NCBI GenBank assembly: GCA_013420905.1
Contig: JAAXNY010000004.1
Location: forward strand, 372,001-436,000
From: Collybia mongolica
Lineage: Eukaryota > Basidiomycota > Agaricomycetes > Agaricales > Clitocybaceae
Direction: 5' to 3'
Length of the DNA stretch: 64,000 bases
This document shows positions 32,869 to 41,933 of this stretch, one piece after another (the first letter of the stretch is position 1; each line of letters begins with the position of its first letter). The position numbers were made by a program, and so were the translations under genes. The notes under the pieces were generated by a model. That model was not told the origin of the DNA. It saw nothing but the letters and a program-made list of their open reading frames with translations, and searched no databases.

Positions 32869-34670
32869 TATGTCTCCATGTATTTCATTTTCATCTTTAC
32901 TTTGTACTTTTACTTTGTATAAAATGAATTCTTCATTTGCATGCCCTTTGCACTGAGCCCCTACATGCATTTTGGGCATGTGATAATAGTGACATGTCCT
33001 TTACCCAGCTGTCATTGTCCTCAATGCCACTCATCCAAATATGAGGATTCCCAAGCAGCTGTGGCCAGGTATGTCCCCTTCCCTCCTCAGTTGTCCTAGT
33101 ACTGACAATATGGCATTGAATCATCAATAGTACGGGGAGCACAGGTATGCCTGCACCCTCAGTTGGTAGTTGGTCCTAGATAGTGAATTGTGCACTGGAG
33201 GCCCTCAGTGAGAGTGATTGGAAAAAAGCCTGCTAAATGTCAAGACCTTGTCCAATAAATAAATTAAAAGAGGAATGGTTAAGAGGATAGTGACACAGGC
33301 CAGTAGAATTGCCTGATGAAGGGCAACTCAATTAGAGATGGGGAGTTGCCTAGGGTAAGAGGGACAAGTTCCTACAGTCAGATAGCAGTGGTAAAAGATT
33401 AAGAAGTGTCATATTTAATGATTTATAAGTCCTTGTGGAGTCTGCATGGAGTCTATGCAGAGCAGTAAGTAGATTGTAATAAAGATAGAAAGTAAGTAAT
33501 TTATACAGAGTCTGCATGGAGTCTGTACAAAGTCTACAAGGACACATGGCCTAGTGTAAAGTACAGTTAGAATGTGCAAACATGGCCCCACATTTTCCAA
33601 ATTTGTTTATTTTCTCCTACAGCCTTTTTTTTGAGTGTCTGTAATCCATATCTCATAAGTGAACTTGTTTTTGAGGAGGATTACCCAGTTACATATTGTT
33701 ATCTATTGTTATTGGATGTTTGGACATGATTTATAAACAAGTATCTGGCTTTTTAATTAATTATGTTATAATATTCCCTTTTCATTTGATAAATTTGAAG
33801 AAATTACTAAAAACAGCAATCATGGATTATAATAAAGGCTGGCCAGACGGAAATACATAATATACAAATTCTTGGTCATGGACATATAATTGCATAAGCA
33901 GGAAACTCTGTACCAAGCCTATTCCCAACCCTAAGTTGCATTAAAGAATGAGTATCTACCACACAAAGTGTTGGCCCACTCCATCCAAGCACCTATATAG
34001 ACAGGGCTGTCCAACTGTAGATGGCACCTTTTCTCTCTCCTTTGGATGATTGGTGTGACACAGCCTCTTACACATATAGCATATCTTGTGAACTTGAGAG
34101 TTATTTCCCACAACATAATGTTATATGTTCTCAGGGATACCTTGTGCATATAAATAACAGTTGTAATATTGATAATTCCCTTTTCTGGCACAACACCATA
34201 ACTTCAATATAATGCCAATATCCTTTTGAGCCACTCCCACTGATATGTGGGCACTGAGATATGTTGAAAATTCCATTATCAGTGATCATTTGTAGACCAT
34301 TCTCACTAGAAGGTTATATCATGAACCATACTGCTATTGGTTGCTGGGGTGCTGAAGTTACTTAGGGAAGTTGCAATATGATTGGATTAAGACATTTGTA
34401 TGCTTTGTCAATGCAGTTTCATTATCCTTTTGTTGAACTTGAGTTTGAATCTGAAGTCAGTATTAAATTCTTGCTGCTGGTATTTATAAGACTAAGCAAA
34501 ACATGTATAAGTTTTTATATGGGGAAAAAGGCAGGATCAGGCCTGAAATGCCTGACAATAGCTATAATGTACATTCAGTCCTACATATAAGCCCAGCTGG
34601 TACACAAAATTGATAATGGTACCATTATCCTTATAGCTTTATAGGGCCTAAATGGCCAGACATGTTAAGA
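32869..34670. repeat. CpG-poor region without recognisable genes
   Basis: AT-rich. The phrase GTCTGCATGGAGTCT occurs twice (about 33437 and 33512), followed by related GTCTATGCAGAG and GTCTGTACAAAGTCT, an imperfect tandem/inverted cluster. Nothing else was recognised. Confidence 0.35.
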
Positions 34671-34672
34671 TA

Positions 34673-35569
34673 CAGTAGGCAACAAAACCGTTTCAATGTT
34701 TTCACATTCTGTAAAGAGGCATCCATATGTCAGAAAATAAAAATTGGAAAAATATGAAAAAATTACAGAACCTGCATTGATGTCATATAATGCTGCTTAC
34801 ATAATGTCTTTGCACCACTTCCATTTTTGGTAGCAAAATCACATGATACATACAAAGCCATCATTGAAATGGTTTTGTTGCCCATCATTAAAAAGTAAGA
34901 AAGTGGTAAAACTAGTACTTGGTATATCCTCCTTTGGCCCTCAACACTGCAGCAATATGTCTAGGCATGCTCTCAATCAATCCTTGACAGACAGACTTAT
35001 CTATTGCTTCCCACTCCTTCTCCACTCACTCCCAAAGCTCATGCTGGCTGTGTGGAGGATTTTCATATTCATTGAGCTTCATTTTGAGGTGATGCCAAAG
35101 ATGTTCAATAGGATTCATGTCAGGTGACTGTGCAGGCCACTTCATAACATTGAAACCATTGTCCTTGAACCAGTTTTGGGCCTTCTTGCTTGTGTGTTTG
35201 GGGTCATTGTCCTGCTGGAAGATGATATCGGCAGGGGTTTTCCCATAGTGATGAAGGGAATCTTGAAGCTCATCCTCCATGATGGATACATAGAGGTCTG
35301 CATCCATCTTTCCCTCAATCCTGGTTGCATATCCAACCCCATCCCACCCCATGCAGCCCCATACCATCACATTACCACCTCCAAACTTCAGTGTCCCCTC
35401 TACAATCCTATCACTCAACTGCTCCCCTACCTCTTTCCAGATCCATTTCCTTCCATCTGACCCCAGACGGTTAATTTTGGTTTCATCAGACCATATAACC
35501 CTTTTCCAGTCCTCCAGAGTCCACTCCTTGTGCCTTTCTGCAAAGTCCAACTGATCCCTCCTATGACGG
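34673..35569 (-). mobile_element. Tc1/mariner transposon Mar-B, left half
   Basis: Begins CAGTAGGCAACAAAAC after TA (34671-34672). The matching inverted end is at 51128, with TA following. The two halves are separated by the Gypsy element. The arm has an outer and an inverted inner copy of GGCAACAAAACC.TTTCAATG, the same architecture as Mar-A. Together the halves make about 1.6 kb. Confidence 0.9.
34912..35569 (-). pseudogene. Mar-B transposase, C-terminal part
   Basis: Reads RHRRDQLDFAERHKEW at the Gypsy junction. The catalytic core follows: D in VIWSDETKINRLG, D in FQQDNDPKHTS and E in NPIEHLW, 34 residues apart (DD34E). A TGA at 35026-35028 interrupts HELWE-VEKEW. The intact Mar-A enzyme has Arg at the same place (HELWDRLAEEW), so CGA to TGA is the likely cause. 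Beyond it the frame continues to KGGYTKY and the stop at 34912-34914, the same ending as Mar-A (KGGHTKY). The N-terminal part lies at 50410-50769. Confidence 0.85.
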
Positions 35570-36321
35570 TGAAAGGGGGCTCCTGGGCTATAAGTGTGCT
35601 GATGCTATGAAATGTAATCCCTTACACACACACACCAAACCTAACAATCAACACACGAACAGTAGGAATCGCCTGTTTTGAGTTCGGGTTCAAGTGCTTA
35701 GAAGCACTAAGCTTTGAATAGTACTAGCCAAAGCCCTTTCCAATGATCTCCCAACAGGTTTGATTTAGACAAAAGCTTCAACACAGGTTTAAAAACCTGC
35801 TAGGTATATTTATAATATCTCTCGATCCAATAGACTGAGTACCAAGTGTACGTTCAATTATTAATGATCCCAAGTGGATCTATAAGTCCAAGTGACTTAT
35901 CAAACAATACAGTGCCAAGTGCACTAAGGCCAAGTGCCTAGTAATTCCAACGGACAATACGGTACTAAGTTCCAAGTGAACTAAGTTTCTTTAATTCTGT
36001 GGTTCTTCAATCAATTCCAATCAAGACACGTTGAAGCAATCTGATCCTTAATTTGGGCACGCAATAGTGTTTTAACAAATGTGATTTGTATACTCTATAG
36101 TAGCGCGAAGTGGGGGCAAGATTCCTTGCCTTAGCGCTACTCATCTACAGTCTATTTATAGTGTACAAACTAAATATCATACAGAATTGTAAATTTTACA
36201 TGGAACCATGCTCCCGCGCACCAAGGATCTGTATTCAATGCTGATGCATCCTCTACAACTTGGCGTGCGTGCCATGCGTGCCAATTATGCCGTTTACTGG
36301 TTACTTATCAAATATTGAAAG
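35570..36321 (-). repeat. Left (3') LTR, truncated
   Basis: 752 bp aligned without gaps to 49191-49942. The outer edge is TGAAAGGG. Homology ends at GAAAG (36321), where coding sequence of the antisense gene begins at once. The corresponding right LTR goes on for 467 bp, so this copy seems to have lost its U3 part together with the start of the antisense gene. Confidence 0.8.
35839..35982 (+). repeat. Array of six CAAGT-loop hairpins (left LTR)
   Basis: Units, as stem-loop-stem: GTAC-CAAGT-GTAC (35839-35851), GATCC-CAAGT-GGATC (35866-35880), ATAAGTC-CAAGT-GACTTAT (35882-35900), AGTGC-CAAGT-GCACT (35911-35925), AGGC-CAAGT-GCCT (35927-35939), AGTTC-CAAGT-GAACT (35968-35982). Loop and closing C-G pair are constant; the next pair is A-T, C-G, T-A, G-C, G-C, T-A. 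Further palindromes nearby: AGTGCTT-AG-AAGCACT (35693-35708) and CAGGTTT-AA-AAACCTG (35784-35799). In the element's sense RNA the loop reads ACUUG. Confidence 0.8.
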
Positions 36322-38178
36322 TCTATGTGGACCAGCCGATCCCTTCATTTTCCGACCTCCTTGAAGATGCCGAGGGTGATGTCTTTGTCGCCATGGAGCA
36401 AGGGTGGATTATTATGGCCGAGGAGCTCGCGCCCTGTATGGACCATCAGGGCCCCCTTGACCTTGACGACTTGATTGACTTCGTCGATCACTGCTCCATG
36501 CTCATCGTACGCCCATCTTTTACTTATTAAAACCTTTCACTAATTTAACTTATTTACTGGTCTCAGGATGCCATCACTGGCGTGGTCCGTGGTGCGCGTT
36601 TTTCGCTGCCATATCCGGCTATTCTCCTCCTGCGCGCGCTTCACCTTCAAGTGATGCGCATCCCAGTTGACGCGCGCGAGGCTTCGTGGTCTTCCTGGCA
36701 TATGGTCATATTGACTGACCTGGACAACAATTCCATTCTTCTGGTAAATGACTTGTTTACTTCTTTACTCTGCCTGCCCTTGTCAAGCTGACTACCTTTT
36801 ACTTTAGGGCCAGGCTCCCACTGTGGAGCAAGTCCTGGACCAGGTGGGGTCACGCTTCGAGCGCGACAATGGTGAAAGTATCTTTCAGGATACTTTCCTC
36901 GTCCCCCCTCGCATGGTTGGCGCACCGCGCTGTTACCATCAGTACTGGGACAGTTGGTCTGCCGCGCCCTTGCCGGCGCACTCCCCGGTCTTGGTACCAG
37001 CGGTTCGTCTATCACTGCTTTTTATTACTTTTCTTCTGTGGTTGACTTATTTCAATAGCCCCTCAAGCGGAAGCGTAACGCAGGGTCCAAGGGCAAAGGC
37101 TGCGCGGTTCCCCAGGTATATACCATCCTTTACTTCACAGGTTTCACATTATTCCTGACTTGATTTCAAAATTCTAGTCTGACATGTCGCGCGCCCAGGG
37201 GGCTGGCAGTGATGCCGCGCTGCGTCCCTCGGAAGCAGGTCCCGTATGTCTCTTTTCTCTTTTGAACTCATTTACTTTTACTCATTTTTATCTCCTTAGT
37301 CCTCTGGGCAGCCGCCGGTTAAGGTTGAGGTCCCCAAGCTTCGGCTCTTTAATGAAGAGATGGCGCGCCAGTTGGCTCAAGAGGGATTTGCGGAGTTGTT
37401 ACTGTACCTCCCGCGGCCCCTTCTCCTCGTTGGTCACGTAAGACCACTCGTTCTAGGGATAGGGTTCAGGCGACACGCCGCAAGCATGCGCTGGTTCCCA
37501 ACCGGGAGCTGACGCCGCTACAATCCCCTATTACCTCCCTGCTGGCTGACCTTGCGCCTCGGCGCTCTACCGTATGTTTATTACTCTTTTATTTCTTGTT
37601 ACTGATCATTCTTACTAGGTGTGCTATCCTTGCACGATGTGCGCCACCCGCGGCGACATCAAGTGCTCCTTCAACGGTTGGGGTAAACCGTGTGTTGAAT
37701 GCGCCACCACCAAGAAGGGGAAGTGCAGCTTCAGTCTCACTCCCCAGAAGCGCGCTAGGCTTCATGAGGATCTGGGGCCTATGCTTGGTGTGGGCATTTC
37801 TAGTAAGCCATTTTCTTTCTGTCTTTTTGTTTACTAATGATATTACTTATTCTACTAGCGGTTGCTGAAGCCTATGCTCAGCTAGGCAACGCGGACACTC
37901 TTGCCGCGGAGGTCATTCAGGCCGCTAACTGTGCGCTTGAAATGCGCAACTCCTTGTTGGTGCGCATAGTTGGCACCATTGGTAGGTTGTACAAGGAGGA
38001 AGGCCTGGAGGGCCTTCAAAACCTCTTGCTGACTACGCCAGCCACGGAGAGCGCTCTCCTCTTCTACGCGGATTTCCAGAATCTCCCTTGGCCGCCCTTG
38101 GAGGAAGAAGCAGAGGTTGATGACGGTTCTTTGTCGTCAAGTTCCTCTTCATCCGTGCCTGACAGCGAGGAGGAGTAG
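36322..38178 (+). pseudogene. Antisense gene A of the Gypsy element: cysteine-cluster protein, 5' truncated
   Basis: Plus-strand exons 36322-36506, 36567-36743, 36808-37002, 37059-37115, 37178-37243, 37300-37571, 37619-37802 and 37859-38178, with short GT/AG introns that keep phase. The first exon is cut at the LTR edge, so the real start is missing. A one-base shift near 37390 breaks exon six. The protein has an N-terminal half rich in hydrophobic and acidic residues (SFSDLLEDAEGDVFVAMEQG), a basic linker (PLKRKRNAGSKGKGCAVP), and a cysteine module CYPCTMCATRGDIKC plus PCVECATTKKGKCSF. The module spacing is C-x2-C-x2-C-x7-C-x8-C-x2-C-x7-C, like a metal-binding cluster. A helical region (LGNADTLAAEVIQAANCALE) precedes an acidic Ser/Glu tail. 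The overall look is of a DNA-associated regulator, which is inference. It runs opposite to gag-pol. Confidence 0.65.
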
Positions 38179-38763
38179 CCGCGCCGTGCCCCCCCCACCT
38201 ACGTTTTTATCTATATGTGTTTTCCCGGGCCCCTGGCCCTTTTATTACTGCTACCTAAGTTCCCCCGCCTTTCGTTGGGCTTCAATTTTATTAATTGAAG
38301 TCCAACACTTGTCTTACATACAGTCCCTCGGACTATAAACAATACAATTGGTTTGACCGTTGTTCTATTGTCTTCATAAGAAAGCTTCCGCCCTTGCCCC
38401 GGCTACTTAAGTTATAAATAGTACGGTTTAATTCTGGTGCAATTCTCCCAATCATTAAGACCGTGGTGCGATCACTGACTTTTTATAGACAATCTATTTC
38501 AATCCTTGTAACCTTGGTAGGTTTTTTCAAATCGGTTTTGCTTATACCCATCTCCCCCTCAACACTGACAACAACTGTCCCAGTTGTCATGTGGACACTG
38601 CCGCGCTCCACATAAATTTTTACGGAGCTCCTTTTTCAATTGGGCCCAGCATTTCAATTAGGCACGCGTCTCGGACCTGTTCAGTTGAAATGTATAGATT
38701 TTTCTGGGGGTAGAACGCGCGCAACGAATGAGAGACTGGGTAGCGCTTCTCTAGTCATAGAGG
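38179..38763. other. Spacer between antisense genes A and B
   Basis: No coding signal. It has pyrimidine-rich stretches and holds the 3' end of gene A and the upstream region of gene B. Confidence 0.4.
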
Positions 38764-38771
38764 TATAAAAA
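38764..38771 (+). promoter_or_regulatory. TATA box for antisense gene B
   Basis: TATAAAAA lies 98 bp upstream of the ATG at 38870, a usual distance for a fungal TATA promoter with a leader of about 70 nt. It supports independent plus-strand transcription inside the retroelement. Confidence 0.55.
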
Positions 38772-38869
38772 GGGCACTGGCTGTGCTGTTTGTCCCAAGA
38801 CATCGCCCGACTCTATTATACTCTCTTTACAACGTTCTGGTTCGAAGAACCAATTTCCTCTGCATCATT

Positions 38870-40251
38870 ATGACTAGCCCCCCCAACTATCAAGACATCG
38901 AGAACTTCAAGATGGTCCAAGCTCAGTGGCACACCTTTCAAGCTCGTCTATTGATGGACACCCTTGTTGAACAAAGGGTCAGCGTCCGGAAGTTGGGCGA
39001 AACCGCGGTACACTTTTTACCAATTAAACTTTTAAAACGCCGTTTTTGTAACCAACTTTTACAATTTACAGCTACTCCTGACTGAGTCCAAATTGGTTTT
39101 GATGGAGCGGTCCTGGCAGAATGTTATCTTTGGCGTCCGTAAGGCATTCCAGGGACTACAACATGTATACCCCGAGTTACTTCAAGAGCCCGTTTACCGT
39201 AACATTGTGACTCTTACTGCCGCTATTCACCGTCACCGTGAAAAGGTCCGCACTGAGCACCTGTCTCAAACCGCGGTGCGTGCTTTTTACCTCATCTTGT
39301 ACTGTACTGTTCTTTAAACCATGGTTTTCTGGTACTAGGTCCCTGCTACTGGTGGTGAAGCGGATGGTACCACTATTCCAGGCGAGGTCATTGCTGGCGG
39401 TGAATATGACGGTGACATTGAAATGTCTGGTACTGACTCGGTATGTTTCTTTTTAGCTACCGCGCTGTCAGTGCGCGACATACTCAATGGCGTCTCTTCT
39501 TTACTCAAGAATATGGTCATTGATTCCGGCGCTACGGCTAGTGCTGCTGTCTCTGGACCAGTGACTAGTCGTCTCCTTAGTGAAGGACCAATCACCCATA
39601 GTCGCAAGGAGAAGGAGAACATTAAGGTTCCCTGTGTCAAAAGGACTAAGGCTGAAAAGGCTGCCATCAAGGTACCCATTCTTGTTTTTGCTCTGTCTAT
39701 TACTTTGTTTCTTATTCCTACAGGACGGTAAGCGTTCCGAGCTCAATCGCGGCAGCACTCTTCGTCCCAAAAAGCGTACGAGGCAGGACACCCCGGATGA
39801 AGATCCAAAGGCATCTGCTGAGGGTACGTTTTCTAATAATAGATGGTTCTAATTTTATACCGACTGTGCATCAGATACTCGTGTCTTTATTGACTTCCGT
39901 CCCTCCAAGGAGCACAATGTAGTCTTAGCGCGGGTGCGCTTGATTGAAGACGCGGGCGATCCCATGTCGCACACCAAGCAGGCCCTCGGTAGGATGCTTT
40001 TAAACTACCGCGCTGAGTTGGAGGAGATCAGTCATACAGTGTCCTTCTTATTGAAGCGTCGTGATGCCACTATGGACGAGGTTACTCGCCTCAACGGTCT
40101 AATGAACGAGGCCGCTCTGGAGGGAGGCTCTGATGAGGCTGCCACTGCGAGCGCTACGGAAGTCCATGACCAGGATAACAATGATAAAGAGGAGGTAGCT
40201 CCGGCTGACGTGCCCTTGCCCGAGGTTGAAGACGACTTCATATCTGCTTGA
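38870..40251 (+). CDS. Antisense gene B of the Gypsy element, unknown protein
   Basis: Exons 38870-39007, 39072-39275 and 39339-39440 are clear and in phase. The frame then runs on (or is spliced within 39441-39520) to about 39670, with further exons from about 39724 to 39821 and from 39875 to the stop at 40249-40251. The N-terminus is MTSPPNYQDIENFKMVQAQW. Helical segments follow (LLMDTLVEQRVSVRKLGETA, ERSWQNVIFGVRKAFQGLQ), then a linker with basic patches (KRTKAEKAAIK, RPKKRTRQD). A C-terminal helical part (GRMLLNYRAELEEISHTVSF, LLKRRDATMDEVTRLNGLMN) leads to an acidic tail ending VEDDFISA. No premature stop was seen in the parts read. The helical N-terminus, basic middle and acidic end could suit a nuclear protein. 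I do not recognise the family. Exon borders in the middle are uncertain. Confidence 0.6.
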
Positions 40252-40397
40252 GGGCAGTCCAATTAACTTCCTCCTTAGTTATGGTGTCCCTCCCCATGCT
40301 CCTTTGTATTACTGTCTTTACTCGGCTTAACACTGTCCTTACTACTTAGCTTCGTTACTTATACTGTCTTTACTGCTCCTGCTTCCATACTGATTTA

Positions 40398-41933
40398 TTA
40401 CCTATGCAACTTCCAGTGTGACATAGTAGTTTGTGGTAGCACTGGCGCTATCCCTTCCTCAGTGTTCTCACTAGAGCTTGACTCTGAATTGGACTGATCC
40501 AATTGGACTCTGTCAAAAGTATAGTCATGCTCCTTGTAAACTTGCCTATTAGCGGGATCTTTCGATTCCACTAAAGCATTTAGTGTCTCGCTAGAGATGT
40601 CTATTAGATCTTGCAGATTATCCGGCAGTTCAATTGTACTCCTAGCAAAATAGGGAATAACCCTAAACGCCCCCACTTTATGTTGCCACACTGATCCATC
40701 CATTTCGCAAACAATATAGGCTCCCCCGCGGTTTCGTCTCAGGACTATCATTGGTCCCAGGTACCGTGGCTTCAGCTTTTTATCAAGCGAACTTTCAACC
40801 TCGGTATTTCTAACTAGTACTAAACTTCCTGGTTTGAAATCATAGTCTCTGATGGTTGCGCTGTGGTCCTTCTCATACTGTAATAGTCTCCTTCGTTTTT
40901 CTATATTGATACGTTTCCTCATATCGGCCACATGCTGGACGTGCTTAGCTAGAGCGTGCGCTCTAAACCCAATGAGTTCCTCTGTAGTCAATATTTTTCC
41001 TGGTAACTTTACTAACCAAGTGGCTTCAATAATATCTAACGGTAAGGTTGGGTGCGCGCCCGTAATCATAAAATAGGGGGAGCAACCTGTCCCTTTCCGT
41101 ATAGTAATTCTGTCAGCCCACATTACATGGTGGAAGAAGTAGTACCACTTCTTTACATCACCACCTGTAGCTTTGAAGACAGCTTGACGCACATCCCAAT
41201 GTGCACGCTCGGCGATCCCATTTCCTTTGGAATTGTATGGTGATATACTTATTCCTGTAATACCATACTTGGATTCCAGCCACGCTTTGGCTGCGACAAA
41301 GGCAGGACCATTATCCGTTACAATTTCCGTTAGGGAACCCCATCTACAAATTACTTCTTTGAACAGCCACCTTCCCAAGGTCTTGCCATCCTCAGATTTG
41401 AGGGGCGCGCCTTCCATCCACGAAGACAGCGCACATCTTCCTTGGACAATGTATTTATAACCGTTAGACGATGGGCTCATATACATGGTGTCCGCATGCA
41501 ATACTTGGAATATAGACGGCGTGTGGGTTATGACAGGAGGGATTCTCAACAAAGTTAAGAGCCTTGTCTGACAGATGTGACATGACTTCACATACCATGA
41601 TACATCGCGTTCCATTTCTGGCCACCAAAATCTTTTATCTATTAAGGATTTTGTTGCATAGAAACCCCTATGTCCAACAGAATCGTGAGATGCCTTCATC
41701 ATATATGTTCAGTGATTTTTATCAACAACAAGCTGGTGCGTGCTATCGATATTTTTCCTATACATCCTGCCTTCTGGATCCAAAAAGAAATTAGACGCCT
41801 GCCTTGCAAACTTTAGGTAGGCGCGATCTGTCATTCCTTTTGGTCTCTTTTGTGGTCTTTTTAACCATTCTTTTATTAAAAGGTAGGTTTTTATCCTGTT
41901 CCTGCGCCGTAGGTGTTTGTTTAGACTCGTCAT
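40398..41933 (-). pseudogene. Gypsy pol: integrase
   Basis: Reads from AYLKFARQASNFFLDPEGRM through TGA 41709-41711 ([13 protein letters not shown]; Arg CGA is the likely ancestor). Then comes the HHCC zinc-binding part, H..VGH in [15 protein letters not shown] with CHICQ, followed by [16 protein letters not shown]. The DDE core shows D in [10 protein letters not shown] in [12 protein letters not shown] and E in [19 protein letters not shown]. The C-terminal part has [36 protein letters not shown] and [10 protein letters not shown], typical of the common basidiomycete gypsy lineage, and a Ser/Glu-rich end. No chromodomain is seen. One-base shift near 41885 joins it to the RNase H frame. Without the TGA and the shift it would be complete. 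Confidence 0.9.

Noticed and set aside
35839..35982. CRISPR-like array
   Set aside because: The repeats are short palindromes with a constant loop, not constant repeats with unique spacers, and they sit inside an LTR of a eukaryotic element.
35570..36321. 752 bp as the full LTR length
   Set aside because: The shared segment would end GAAAG rather than CA. The right copy extended to 50409 has TG...CA ends, so the left copy is more likely truncated.
40398..41000. Chromodomain at the integrase C-terminus
   Set aside because: The segment after the RYLGP block is Ser/Glu-rich and shows no chromodomain pattern.
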